Positions 40,867 to 49,957 of a stretch of DNA of 49,957 nt are shown here, piece after piece. Origin of the DNA: Methanosphaera stadtmanae (lineage in GTDB: Archaea; Methanobacteriota; Methanobacteria; Methanobacteriales; Methanobacteriaceae); assembly GCA_015062805.1 (NCBI GenBank), contig SUTQ01000017.1, positions 1-49,957 on the forward strand, given 5' to 3'. The position numbers and the translations under genes were made by a program. The first letter of the stretch is position 1, and every line of letters starts with the position of its first letter. Under the pieces are notes generated by a model that worked only from the letters and a program-made list of their open reading frames with translations, was not told where the DNA came from and did no database searches.

Positions 40867-41652
40867 CTATACATATAATATAAATCTATCTTGATATCTT
40901 CTTAATAGGAATATACCTATTGCTAAAAGAATTATGGCTGCAACAGCAGGAATTATTACTTCATGCAAACCATACAATTTTCCATATAGGAAACAATCCC
41001 TTGAACAATTTACTAGATAAAACATTGGATTATACACTTGAATAAATTTATACTGTTCTGGTATAATCTCTGCCGGATAAAATAAAGGTAATGCGTACAT
41101 TAACATTAATGTAAATACCCTATATAAATGTTCAACATCGCGGAAAAATACATTCATAGTTCCTAATATAAGTCCTGCACCCATAGCCATCACTAAAGTA
41201 ATCAATATAGGTAAACTCATAAATATTATGTAAACTGTAAATTCAACTCCTGTAACCAACATTATTGCGAACAATACCAACAATGACAACAAATAAGTTA
41301 CAAAATTTGATAATACAGCAGACAATGCATATAAATATTTAGGAACATATATTGACTTCCAAATACCTGCTGAATTAACAAGGCTTACCATAGCTTGAGT
41401 GGATGCACCTACAAATAAAGCATAGAGCATGTGTCCAGATAGATAGTAAACGGGATAATTTTCTACTCTGTTAAATAATGCTGAAAATACGACAGTCAAT
41501 ACAATCATTCTAAACAGCGGATCAAGAAAACTCCATAATACCCCCAGTACAGAATTACGATATTTAATCTTAATATCTTTCCTAACTAGCTCACTCAATA
41601 ATGATTTATATTTATTAAAGTCATTTAATCCTTTAATTTGAATTTCGCTCAT
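40867..41652 (-). CDS. Polysaccharide ABC exporter permease (TagG/Wzm type)
   Basis: An ABC-2 family membrane subunit of 261 residues with six helices. It begins with the cytoplasmic DIKIKYRNSVLGVLWSFLDPL, a hallmark of the TagG/RfbA/Wzm group, and ends in a short tail after the last helix. With the ATPase next door it forms an exporter for a polyprenyl-linked polysaccharide, comparable to teichoic-acid or O-antigen export in bacteria. The 110-base gap upstream may contain a promoter, but none was convincing. Confidence 0.93.
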   Translation of the reverse strand: MSEIQIKGLNDFNKYKSLLSELVRKDIKIKYRNSVLGVLWSFLDPLFRMIVLTVVFSALFNRVENYPVYYLSGHMLYALFVGASTQAMVSLVNSAGIWKSIYVPKYLYALSAVLSNFVTYLLSLLVLFAIMLVTGVEFTVYIIFMSLPILITLVMAMGAGLILGTMNVFFRDVEHLYRVFTLMLMYALPLFYPAEIIPEQYKFIQVYNPMFYLVNCSRDCFLYGKLYGLHEVIIPAVAAIILLAIGIFLLRRYQDRFILYV

Positions 41653-41762
41653 AATAAATCCTCTTACAATTTCAATATTATTATATGCTATTTTGAAATA
41701 TTGAAATAAAAACCTATTAATAAAGTTTTTATTTTACAATATTTTTATATATTTCTATAAAG

Positions 41763-44624
41763 TTAATTGAATACTTCCAGGAATTGATTTACCCTATCTT
41801 CATATGTATGACCAGAGATATCATTATCAACTTCTTTTGGATTTTTTAAACCCTCTTCAATAAGTTTGTTTAATTCATCACTTGTTTTATATGTATCTAC
41901 CACGTTCCCAAACAATTCATCTAAACCAACCACTTCATCAGAAATTATATATGCTCCACAAGCTAAACCATCAAATATTCTGTTTGAAATAAATCCTTTT
42001 TCTCTCATATCTTCCCAATGATCATTTAATAATATTTTACAGGACGAATATGCTAAATGTAGTTCATCATTCGGAATATGTTCTCCCTTAATGTATCTTT
42101 TATCAATCAATCCTTCCCAATCAGCACCGTAAACCGATAAGTTATGATTTGTAGGCAATAAATCTTTTAATATTTTTCTGTATACTCTCCTGGAGTTACC
42201 AACAAACAATAACTCCGATTTATACTTTTCACTAGATTCTGGGAAAAATTTTTTAGTATCAGTACACTGCCACATACATTCTACTGGAACTTTGACTTTA
42301 TCTTTTAATTGCTCTGCCCAATATTTAGAAGCAATAAATACATGATCATATAATTCATACTCATTTAATGAAACTAAATCAGAATGGGATATATTCCACA
42401 TGATATTAAAATGTTGAACTTTAGGTTTGTAATAAGACAAACCCCTTAATACAATAACAATATCCCCAATAGAATCTGTTGAATCTCCCCATTCAGAAAG
42501 CATTTGAATTTTAACTATATATCCTTTCTTTTCAAATTCATCTTTAAGTCCTTCAGCTACATAAAAATCTCCCCATTTATGTATTTCATTCCAAGAAGGT
42601 ACTGGTGTTTTGATGATTATCTTAGGTTTTTCGTAATAATCTTTCAATACTTCTTTAAGAGTATCTGCTCTGTGTTTATATGTATGATTCTCTAAAACTA
42701 TCTTTTGCAAATATTTAATTTTTTCTTCGCGTTCATCAGAATTGATTAAGTAATAATTTATAATATCAGTCAATTCCTCTTCTGAATGGTATTCAGGTAT
42801 TTTACCACCGAATATTTCATTATTGCCCTTTGTTCCATTAGTTACTACAAGTTTACCCGAAGACAAACTATCAAATACTCTACTATTTACAGAACCCCAT
42901 TCTTTAGTTACATGATTTGCATCATCAATAACTAGTTTACAAGAAGAATAAACCTTGGGCATGTCTTCATAATGTACAAAACCCTTTGAATATTTAGACA
43001 ATTTAGAAACTTTATTCCAATTAGCCCCATACAAATTGAATTTATAATCCAACAGATCAGGATTTAAATAATCAATAATTTCTCTTTTTGCATCCCAATA
43101 ACTACCTGTGAAACAATAATCACAACGATACTCCTCCAAACTGGCCACATTATCATTAAACATCTCAGAATCAGAGGCTAAAGGATAATATACCACATCC
43201 ATACCCGTCTTATTTTTAACATAATCACAAGCAATTTGACTACTTGCAAAGACCAAATCATATTTTTTAAATGATGGCTGTTCAACCCATCTTTCAAACC
43301 AATTTCTCATCCATGCAATTTTTACCAATAACCCATTGCTACATTCAACTTTAGATAAATCATATGCATCCAATAAAGAAATTAAGACATCCACATCTTC
43401 ATCAACATAATACCAGTCACGTTGTCCCTTAGATTTTCGTCTTGATTGGTATTTAATATTCCACCCATATTTTTTCAATTGCTTTGCCAATGTCAATGCT
43501 GTAAAATAATCTCCGGCAGTAGTGTTTTCATCTGATTGAGTAACTACAAAAGATACTGTCAATGGTTTATTAGTAAAGATTCTTTTATTGTAAAATTTAT
43601 CATTAATTAACTCTTTCCTTAGCCATTTATTCCATTTATTTATGAATATGCGTTGATTATTAAGTCTTCTATCTCTAACTTCATTTTTATTGTTTTTTTC
43701 TTGAGTCCCAAATTCATAATGATATAATACCGATTTTGGATTGTAAATGTTTTTATAACCTGCTTTATGTAACTTTAAACACAAGTCCACATCTTCATAA
43801 CCATAAACATAATTGTTATCGAAACCACCCACTTCCAAATAAGTGGATTTCTTAACAAGCATACAAGCTGCCGTTACTGCAATAATTTCCTCATCTTCCG
43901 TTTTATTTGTCAAGTTTTCATATTCCTCAGCATTATCCCGATTGAATGGTTTGATATAACCATCACCCTCTTTAAAAAAGATTCCAGAATGTTGAATGGT
44001 GTAAGATTTCTCTTTGTTAATCTTGGAAGAATCACAATCAGGATAAATTAATTTGGAACCTACTGCCCCCACATTTTCATTAGATAACATTGTATCCATC
44101 AAATAGTTTAACCAACCATCTAACGGTTTAATGTCGTTATTTAAAAATAATAAATATTCTCCTTCAGCTATTCCTACTCCTTGATTATTTGCATAAGAAA
44201 ATGTTTCATTACTCTTGTTACGTATAACAGTAATCGGTAAATATTTATAACTTTCAATTAATTCCATAGAATTGTCTTGAGAATGATTATCGATAATGAT
44301 GAGTTCATAATTTAAATGTATTGTATCATCAATGACATCCAATAATCTTGATAAATGAGAAGCACCGTTTCTATTAACAATTATAATAGATACTAAAGGA
44401 GAATTTACAAAGGATGGAATAATATTTTTTTCATTATCTTCATTAATTAACCCAATAATTCTTTGTTTTTCTTCATCGGACAAATGACGTTTTTTTCTAA
44501 GAATTTCTTTAACATTTGTTTTAATTTTTTCGGAATACTTACCTTTTGCATCAACCAGGGCATGCTTGATTTTTCTTGCTTTATTAAATCCTTCAGTATT
44601 TCTTAATCTTTCCGGTACTCTCAA
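41763..44624 (-). CDS. Large multidomain glycosyltransferase (GT2 plus two CgeB/GT1-like domains)
   Basis: A 953-residue protein. After a basic N-terminal stretch, a GT2 domain spans about residues 78-330 (SIIIVNRNGASHL, IDNHSQDNS, LFLNNDIKP, GYEDVDLCLKLHKAG). Two C-terminal regions (about 340-660 and 665-953) each end with the GT-B-like pattern of a receiving-domain repeat (DDANH...NSRVFDSLSSGKLVVT and NDHWEDMREKGFISNRIFDGLACGAYIIS), resembling CgeB/spore-type Glyco_trans_1_2 domains. It may therefore carry out two or three transfer steps. First gene of the minus-strand glycan operon, divergent from the DUF4012-like gene. Confidence 0.88.
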   Translation of the reverse strand: MRVPERLRNTEGFNKARKIKHALVDAKGKYSEKIKTNVKEILRKKRHLSDEEKQRIIGLINEDNEKNIIPSFVNSPLVSIIIVNRNGASHLSRLLDVIDDTIHLNYELIIIDNHSQDNSMELIESYKYLPITVIRNKSNETFSYANNQGVGIAEGEYLLFLNNDIKPLDGWLNYLMDTMLSNENVGAVGSKLIYPDCDSSKINKEKSYTIQHSGIFFKEGDGYIKPFNRDNAEEYENLTNKTEDEEIIAVTAACMLVKKSTYLEVGGFDNNYVYGYEDVDLCLKLHKAGYKNIYNPKSVLYHYEFGTQEKNNKNEVRDRRLNNQRIFINKWNKWLRKELINDKFYNKRIFTNKPLTVSFVVTQSDENTTAGDYFTALTLAKQLKKYGWNIKYQSRRKSKGQRDWYYVDEDVDVLISLLDAYDLSKVECSNGLLVKIAWMRNWFERWVEQPSFKKYDLVFASSQIACDYVKNKTGMDVVYYPLASDSEMFNDNVASLEEYRCDYCFTGSYWDAKREIIDYLNPDLLDYKFNLYGANWNKVSKLSKYSKGFVHYEDMPKVYSSCKLVIDDANHVTKEWGSVNSRVFDSLSSGKLVVTNGTKGNNEIFGGKIPEYHSEEELTDIINYYLINSDEREEKIKYLQKIVLENHTYKHRADTLKEVLKDYYEKPKIIIKTPVPSWNEIHKWGDFYVAEGLKDEFEKKGYIVKIQMLSEWGDSTDSIGDIVIVLRGLSYYKPKVQHFNIMWNISHSDLVSLNEYELYDHVFIASKYWAEQLKDKVKVPVECMWQCTDTKKFFPESSEKYKSELLFVGNSRRVYRKILKDLLPTNHNLSVYGADWEGLIDKRYIKGEHIPNDELHLAYSSCKILLNDHWEDMREKGFISNRIFDGLACGAYIISDEVVGLDELFGNVVDTYKTSDELNKLIEEGLKNPKEVDNDISGHTYEDRVNQFLEVFN

Positions 44625-44751
44625 TTAAACTCCTCCATTATATATTAAGTATATTTATAATTTGTTAGTAAAAAAATTATCTTAATCGAATATCATTTAT
44701 AATTTAAAATACAGAATAGTAAATAATTAAAAAAAATATGAAGGTTAAAAT

Positions 44752-45471
44752 ATGGTATCAAAAAAGAAAATAGTTCTTGCCATAATTCTTATATTAATGG
44801 TAGCAATCGTTGCAACAGGACTCTCCTTTTTTATGAATTATCAGCAAGGAAAAGCAAGTTTTCAAGGAAAACATAACGTTTTAGTATTGTGTACTGATCC
44901 TACCGAACAAAGAGAAGGAGTAGGAGCAGTAGATATGGCATTTATTATTGAATTAAATGACGGCCATTTGGGTGAAGTAACACCAGTATATCCTGGAGGA
45001 TTAACTGATCCATCACTAACACCACCACCAGATTTGAGAAGTGAAGGAGTATCCCAATGGTATCTTCACGATTCATTATGGACATCAAACTTAGAAGAAG
45101 GAACTCAAAGAGCTCAACAAATAGTTAAATATAATACTGGTGAAGATACGGATATTGTAGTTGTAGTCACTCCTGATGCTATAGACGCAATGATTAATAC
45201 TGTTGGTCCAGTATATTCAAATGGGCAGGAAGTTACTACGGATTCATTAGAATTCCTACGTAATGATCAAGATGAAAATGGTGCAACAAGAGGTGACGCA
45301 ATAGAAGGTTTAGCGGATGGAATAATTAATGCTACTAAAACCAGTGGTAAAAAAATGGACTTAATAAGTACCGTTACTGATCAATATTCAAAAGGAAATA
45401 TCCAAGTTGTTCCTAAAGATGTTTTCGAGAAATTAATTGCTTTCGCTGGTATAACTAATATATTATCATGA
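44752..45471 (+). CDS. DUF4012/LCP-like exported protein
   Basis: A 239-residue protein with a single N-terminal membrane helix (about 7-27) and an extracytoplasmic domain starting NVLVLCTDPTEQREGVGAVDMAFIIEL. It resembles DUF4012 proteins and, loosely, the opening of LytR-CpsA-Psr (LCP) domains, which attach glycopolymers to bacterial cell walls. It is divergent from the glycan operon with 127 bases between them, so joint control is plausible. A role in glycan ligation to the pseudomurein wall is inference. It ends in a good hairpin terminator. Confidence 0.75.
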   Translation: MVSKKKIVLAIILILMVAIVATGLSFFMNYQQGKASFQGKHNVLVLCTDPTEQREGVGAVDMAFIIELNDGHLGEVTPVYPGGLTDPSLTPPPDLRSEGVSQWYLHDSLWTSNLEEGTQRAQQIVKYNTGEDTDIVVVVTPDAIDAMINTVGPVYSNGQEVTTDSLEFLRNDQDENGATRGDAIEGLADGIINATKTSGKKMDLISTVTDQYSKGNIQVVPKDVFEKLIAFAGITNILS

Positions 45472-45497
45472 ATCTCCCGATTCATGAACTTTTTTTA
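45466..45497 (+). terminator. Hairpin plus U-tract after the DUF4012-like gene
   Basis: A perfect 9-bp stem (TCATGAATC / GATTCATGA) with loop TCCC at 45466-45487, directly followed by a T-run (45490-45496). The stem includes the stop codon. This is an intrinsic-terminator shape unusual for archaea, which mostly use U-tracts alone. Confidence 0.65.
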
Positions 45498-45529
45498 AAA
45501 AAAAAATATTTGAACATTTAAAAAAAAAA

Positions 45530-46807
45530 TTATAATTCAAAAGCACGCTCATTTACTTCTTGAATTACTTCTTGTTCATTGATAGTTTTTAATACTTTAT
45601 TCTCAAGTAATATTTTTCCATTACAGATTACAGTATCAACATCACTTCCCAATGAAGAATATATGATGTTACTTAATGCATCACGCACAGGAGTCATATG
45701 TGGAACTAATGTATCAACAATAACAATATCTGCCAATTTACCTTCCCGTAAACTTCCGGCATTAATACCCAATGCTTTAGCCCCATTTTTAGTAGCCATT
45801 GCAAAAGTATCTTTTGTTGGTAAAACTTGTGGATTAAGTGTGTTAACCTTCTGTAAAAAAGCTGTTAACTTCATTTCACTAAACATGTCCAAATTGTTAT
45901 TTGAAGAAACACCATCAGTACCGATACCAACATTGATACCTTTATCCAAGTATTCTGTTACCGGTGCTATACCTGATGCAAGTTTCATATTACTAGATGG
46001 ATTATGAGCTATAGACACCCCTTTTTCTTTAATAATATCCATTTCATTAGATGTAGGCCATACACCATGAGCAGCCACAGTATTAGAATTTAAAACGCCA
46101 ATACTATCCAAATATTCAAAAGGAGTTTTTCCAGTGTTGTTCTTTATATCTTCGACTTCTTTTTTAGTTTCTGAAACATGAATATGTAACTTTAAATCAT
46201 TTTTAGAAGCAAGTTCATTAGATTTGATGAGTAATTCCTCAGAACAGGTATTTGGAGCATGAGGTGTTACAGCAACAGTTACCCTATTATCACAAGTATT
46301 ATGACATTTTTTTATTAGTTTTTCTGATTCCTTTAATTCAGATTTCATTTTTTCTTCATCAAACAAATCAATCATCCCATAACCTAAAACAGCCCTCATA
46401 CCTGATTCATCAACGGCTTTAGCTGTTTCTTCCATGTAAAAATACATGTCATTGAAAGTTGTTGTCCCTGTTTTAATCATTTCAGCCATTGCCAATTTTG
46501 AACCCCAATATACTAATTCTTCATCAAGATTTGATTCTTTAGGCCAAATATAATCTTCCAACCATGTTTGTAAACTTTGATCATCACCCACCCCTCTTAA
46601 CAATGTCATTGCCACATGAGAATGAGTGTTAATTAAACCAGGCATTGTGATTTTATTAGTACCATCGATTACTTTCTCAGCATCATTTTTATTTAAAGAG
46701 GTACTTATCTCTTGTATTGTATCATCAACCACCAATATTGAAGATTTCTTTATTTCATCCGAGAGAATTGTTGTGTCTTTTATTAAAATACTGTTAGTTT
46801 CTGCCAT
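45530..46807 (-). CDS. 5'-deoxyadenosine / methylthioadenosine / SAH deaminase
   Basis: An amidohydrolase-superfamily deaminase of 425 residues. Metal ligands are visible in NTHSHVAMTLLRG, HIHVSET, HGVW and GTDGVSSNN. In methanogens this family (DadD, annotated MtaD) deaminates 5'-deoxyadenosine from radical-SAM reactions, and also MTA and SAH. Such activity fits a genome with two ThiC enzymes, which release 5'-deoxyadenosine. The start is ATG 46807 with GTGAT upstream, in preference to TTG 46819. Confidence 0.92.
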   Translation of the reverse strand: MAETNSILIKDTTILSDEIKKSSILVVDDTIQEISTSLNKNDAEKVIDGTNKITMPGLINTHSHVAMTLLRGVGDDQSLQTWLEDYIWPKESNLDEELVYWGSKLAMAEMIKTGTTTFNDMYFYMEETAKAVDESGMRAVLGYGMIDLFDEEKMKSELKESEKLIKKCHNTCDNRVTVAVTPHAPNTCSEELLIKSNELASKNDLKLHIHVSETKKEVEDIKNNTGKTPFEYLDSIGVLNSNTVAAHGVWPTSNEMDIIKEKGVSIAHNPSSNMKLASGIAPVTEYLDKGINVGIGTDGVSSNNNLDMFSEMKLTAFLQKVNTLNPQVLPTKDTFAMATKNGAKALGINAGSLREGKLADIVIVDTLVPHMTPVRDALSNIIYSSLGSDVDTVICNGKILLENKVLKTINEQEVIQEVNERAFEL

Positions 46808-46907
46808 ATCATCACTCAATTAAGTCATTATTGTTTTTTTAAAATTGCTATAAAATTGTATGTAAAAAACATAATTATTTTTATTATCTATTTTAAAACA
46901 TTAATAT

Positions 46908-47699
46908 ATGTTTAAAGAATTCGTTATGGATAACTTTTTTTATTTACATCCAGGTTATACTACTTTTAACACGATAATCTTTGGATTGATTTTGGGCATA
47001 ATAATCTTGGGAATAATAAAAATTTTTGATAAAATAAATAAAGATCCACTAGATTTGATTTATCCTTTAATACCCATAATCCTATTCGGTTCAACTAGCA
47101 GAGCTTTAGTAGACAACCACATTTATCCAAGAATTCATCTACTCGCTACTCCAGGAATTTATATTTTCATCGGAATTTTGACGATCTTACTTTTAATCAT
47201 TAGCATAATGATTGAAAAACGTGCAAATATCCAATATTCCACAGTCATAACTATTTTTGGAAGTATAACCACCATCCCCAATATAATTTTAATAATTATT
47301 CATGGAATAAACTTTGGAGCAACACTTCTGGAATTAGGATTATGGATAATTATTTCCGGTATCTTTGTCTTATTAAGAAATAATATTGAAACATTAAAAA
47401 ATAGAGGTAATCTAGAAGTTCTGTCTGCACACATATTTGATGCAACATCAACTTTTGTAGCAATGGAATTTTTCGGATATTATGAACAGCACGTTTTACC
47501 TACCTTTTTAATTAACTTATCTGGCACAGCTCTCATAATGTATCCATTAAAGATTGGGGTTATTTTGCTGGTTTTATATATTATAGATAAAGAAGTTAAT
47601 GAAGAAACAAGTAATCACATGCTAAAATTAGCAGTTTACATACTGGGATTAGCCCCAGGAATTCGTAATTTTACAACATTAATTCTATCATTTGCTTAA
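46908..47699 (+). CDS. DUF63 family membrane protein
   Basis: A 263-residue protein with about seven hydrophobic helices and the conserved SAHIFDATSTFVAMEFFGYYEQHVLP segment of the archaeal DUF63 family. The function is unknown. Several polar residues (H, D, E) inside the helices suggest a membrane enzyme. ATG 46908 is taken; ATG 46926 is also possible. It is transcribed alone, between the deaminase and leuA. Confidence 0.88.
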   Translation: MFKEFVMDNFFYLHPGYTTFNTIIFGLILGIIILGIIKIFDKINKDPLDLIYPLIPIILFGSTSRALVDNHIYPRIHLLATPGIYIFIGILTILLLIISIMIEKRANIQYSTVITIFGSITTIPNIILIIIHGINFGATLLELGLWIIISGIFVLLRNNIETLKNRGNLEVLSAHIFDATSTFVAMEFFGYYEQHVLPTFLINLSGTALIMYPLKIGVILLVLYIIDKEVNEETSNHMLKLAVYILGLAPGIRNFTTLILSFA

Positions 47700-47816
47700 A
47701 ATTTAAAAATAAGAATAATTGTCTTTTTTTTTATTAATTTCTAAAAAAAAATTAGATAATATTATATAAAATGATAAAAATAATAGTATTATAAACTAAA
47801 TGGAGTGAAAAATAAT

Positions 47817-49316
47817 ATGACATTCAACCCACCATCAGATGTTATGATTTATGACACCACTCTTAGAGATGGTGAACAAACACCTGGTGTTACGATAACA
47901 ACTGATGAAAAAATTGTAGTAGCAGAAAAATTAGATAAATTAGGTGTAGATGTTATCGAATTGGGTTTTCCAGCAGCATCTCCGGGAGAACAAAGAACTT
48001 TTAAAGAGGCAGCAAAACAAGGTTTTAATGCACAAATTAGTGGATTAGCCAGAGCATTACCTGTCGACATTGATAAAGCTATTGATTCCGATGCAGAATA
48101 CATTCATACATTCATAGGAACATCACCACTTCATCGAGAATATAAACTCAAAATGAGTAAAGAAGATATCTTAAACAAAGCAGTTTCTGCAGTAGACTAT
48201 ATCAAAGATCATGGAATAACTGCAGAATTTTCATGCGAAGATGCGACAAGAACCGAACTGGATTATTTATTAGAAGTATTTGGAGCCGTTCAGGAAGCAA
48301 AAGTAGATAAAATAAATGTTCCTGATACAGTAGGTGTTACAATACCATCCAAAATGAATGAACTTATTACAAATATTAAAGAAGTAATTCACGTCCCAAT
48401 AAGTGTTCACTGTCACAACGATTTTGGTTTAGCTGTGGCAAACTCTTTAGCGGCTATAGAAGCTGGTGCACAACAAGCACAATGTACCATTAACGGTCTT
48501 GGAGAAAGAGCGGGAAATGCATCTCTTGAAGAAATTGTTATGACCTTAAAGAAAGCTTATAACATCAATACAAACATTAACACAGAACTACTTGTAAACA
48601 CCTCTGAAACTGTTTCAAGAATTTCTGGAGTTAAAATGCCACCAAATAAGGCAATTGTTGGTGAAAATGCTTTCGCTCACGAAGCAGGTATTCATGTACA
48701 GGGTGTATTAGAAAATAGTAACACATATGAAGCATTTTATCCTGAAGAAGTTGGTCATAAAAGAAGAATTGTTTTAGGTAAATTAACTGGAGCTAACGCA
48801 ATTAAATCCAAACTTGATGAATACAACATAAAACTTGATGACGAACAATTTAATGAATTATTCGCTAAAGTTAAAGCAATGGGAGATTCCGGAAAAACCA
48901 TTACTGATATTGATTTCAGATCTGTTGCTGAAGCTATTCAAGGAAAACCTACTGTTGAAAGAATCAAGTTGCTTGGAATCAGTGTTATGACTGGAAACAG
49001 TACTTTACCAACCGCTACTGTAAAATTAAATCTTGATGGACAAGTCAAATATAGAGCTGAAACTGGTGTTGGTCCAGTAGATGCAGCTTTAAATGCAATA
49101 CAATCATTAGTTAATGAAGTAGTTAAATTTGAACTCGAAGAATACCACATTGAAGCAATTACTGGTGGAACTAATGCTTTAGGAGAAGTATTTGTAATCA
49201 CAGTTGACGATGAAGGCAACAAAGCAACCGGTAGGGCAACTGATGAAGACATAGTTAAAGCTAGTATAGATGCAATATTAAGTTCAACAAATAAACTATT
49301 GATGTTAAAAGATTAA
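47817..49316 (+). CDS. leuA: 2-isopropylmalate synthase
   Basis: Condenses acetyl-CoA with 2-oxoisovalerate in leucine synthesis. It has an N-terminal DRE-TIM barrel ([44 protein letters not shown]) and a C-terminal allosteric LeuA-dimer domain (about the last 135 residues, [15 protein letters not shown]). It has 499 residues from ATG 47817; GTG 47805 is part of the ribosome site GGAGTG. Citramalate synthase (CimA) is a close paralog in methanogens and cannot be fully excluded. Homocitrate synthase (AksA) is shorter, without the C-terminal domain, so it is unlikely. Confidence 0.9.
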   Translation: MTFNPPSDVMIYDTTLRDGEQTPGVTITTDEKIVVAEKLDKLGVDVIELGFPAASPGEQRTFKEAAKQGFNAQISGLARALPVDIDKAIDSDAEYIHTFIGTSPLHREYKLKMSKEDILNKAVSAVDYIKDHGITAEFSCEDATRTELDYLLEVFGAVQEAKVDKINVPDTVGVTIPSKMNELITNIKEVIHVPISVHCHNDFGLAVANSLAAIEAGAQQAQCTINGLGERAGNASLEEIVMTLKKAYNINTNINTELLVNTSETVSRISGVKMPPNKAIVGENAFAHEAGIHVQGVLENSNTYEAFYPEEVGHKRRIVLGKLTGANAIKSKLDEYNIKLDDEQFNELFAKVKAMGDSGKTITDIDFRSVAEAIQGKPTVERIKLLGISVMTGNSTLPTATVKLNLDGQVKYRAETGVGPVDAALNAIQSLVNEVVKFELEEYHIEAITGGTNALGEVFVITVDDEGNKATGRATDEDIVKASIDAILSSTNKLLMLKD

Positions 49317-49449
49317 ATTGAAGTATATTTACAATTTACTTTATTTTTTTTAAATAAATTATTGTTAAAATCAGAAATAGATAGATATTCATTAAAATAT
49401 AAATATTAAGTATGTTATATATTATAATATAATTAATGGAGGAACAAAA

Positions 49450-49722
49450 ATGGCAGAAGAAAATATAGTATACATTGGAAACAAACCAGTAATGAACTAC
49501 GTTTTAGCTGTAGTTACACAAATGAACAGTGGAGTAACAGAAGTAATATTAAAAGCAAGAGGCAGAGCTATTAGTAGAGCCGTAGATGTAGCTGAAATTG
49601 TAAGAAACCGATTTATTTCTGATGTGGAAGTAAAAAATATTGATATAAGCACAGAAGAAATTGTTGGAAACGAAGGAACTTCCTCCAACGTCTCAGCAAT
49701 CGAAATAAGATTAAGTAAATAA
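49450..49722 (+). CDS. albA: Alba DNA/RNA-binding chromatin protein
   Basis: A 90-residue Alba protein that coats DNA and RNA as a dimer. It has the N-terminal [15 protein letters not shown], with K12 at the position of the acetylatable lysine of the family, then [25 protein letters not shown] 49450 follows GGAGG (49438-49442). Monocistronic; a T-run at 49738-49745 ends the transcript just before the inverted-repeat arm. Confidence 0.95.
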   Translation: MAEENIVYIGNKPVMNYVLAVVTQMNSGVTEVILKARGRAISRAVDVAEIVRNRFISDVEVKNIDISTEEIVGNEGTSSNVSAIEIRLSK

Positions 49723-49751
49723 TCTTATCCATTCTATTTTTTTTTAACTAA

Positions 49752-49873
49752 TGAGTGTCCGACAAAATTATCTTTTTTTGTTGTTTAGTATTACTATTTT
49801 TTAGATGTAATGATTTTATTTTTTATTATTTGTATTAATTATTTTATTACTTCTCATGACCCCTCTTTGATTA
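49752..49873. repeat. Right arm of long inverted repeat
   Basis: The reverse complement of 1-124, with one substitution and a two-base shorter A-run. The inner edge is at 49752, next to the alba terminator. Beyond it the sequence (49874-49957) holds only AT-rich DNA, including a perfect 20-bp palindrome at 49904-49923 (half-site ATAATATTAT). Confidence 0.9.
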
Positions 49874-49957
49874 CTTATCATGCTTGGATTATTTTTATAT
49901 GTGATAATATTATATAATATTATTATGAAATCATGATTTTATTTATATAATTTAATA

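Noticed and set aside
49904-49923. 20-bp palindrome as a regulatory site
   Set aside because: It is made only of A and T in a region of extreme AT content, so chance or simple repeat expansion is sufficient.

Overview
The window is an archaeal chromosome segment from a very AT-rich methanogen of the order Methanobacteriales, most likely Methanosphaera (Methanobrevibacter is the main alternative). The basis is the gene content: PolD large subunit with a PCNA-binding tail, class I lysyl-tRNA synthetase, PurP, Alba, Sec61-beta, NrpR, archaeal TruD, an intron-containing tRNA-Met, formylmethanofuran dehydrogenase genes, and TATA boxes with poly-T terminators. The genus call is inference; no rRNA or methyl-coenzyme M reductase gene is present to anchor it.

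Layout. Positions 1-124 and 49752-49873 are the two arms of a long, almost perfect inverted repeat that brackets everything else. From 0.2 to 14 kb lie housekeeping genes: polC (DP2), nrdD, a YbjQ-domain membrane protein, a PfkB kinase, a first thiC, a TrkA-type protein, lysS, a ModE/LysR-like regulator and hxlB. From 13.8 to 18.6 kb (minus strand) is a compact operon fwdG-fwdD-fwdB-fwdA-fwdC plus a 91-residue unknown. Next come purP, two tandem small ferredoxins, nrpR, glnA with a textbook NrpR operator, a ThiF/MoeB-like E1 enzyme, an elongator tRNA-Met with a 35-nt intron, a second thiC and a short TTG-started Sec61-beta gene. From 26.9 to 32.4 kb are a repeat-rich acidic protein, the small subunit of phosphomevalonate dehydratase, a copper chaperone/copper ATPase pair joined across an A9 run, and truD.

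From 32.6 to 45.5 kb is a surface-glycan locus. It holds a DUF1616 membrane protein, UDP-glucose dehydrogenase, a GT-C type membrane glycosyltransferase, a bacterial-type polyprenyl-phosphate sugar-1-phosphate transferase, two GT2 enzymes, a Wzm/Wzt (TagG/TagH)-type ABC exporter, a 953-residue three-domain glycosyltransferase and, divergently, a DUF4012/LCP-like exported protein. The parts suggest lipid-linked glycan assembly, export by ABC transporter and possibly attachment to the wall. The window ends with an amidohydrolase (DadD/MtaD type), a DUF63 membrane protein, leuA and alba.

Most notable: the 73-codon CopZ-like gene and the CopA ATPase behave as one gene split at a run of nine A residues. 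A -1 slip there gives an 809-residue CopA with two complete metal-binding domains, while normal decoding gives a free chaperone. This mirrors the programmed frameshift known for E. coli copA, but with the roles of the two frames reversed. Two genes (nrpR and the DUF1616 gene) also appear to begin at non-canonical AUU/AUA codons behind strong Shine-Dalgarno sites.
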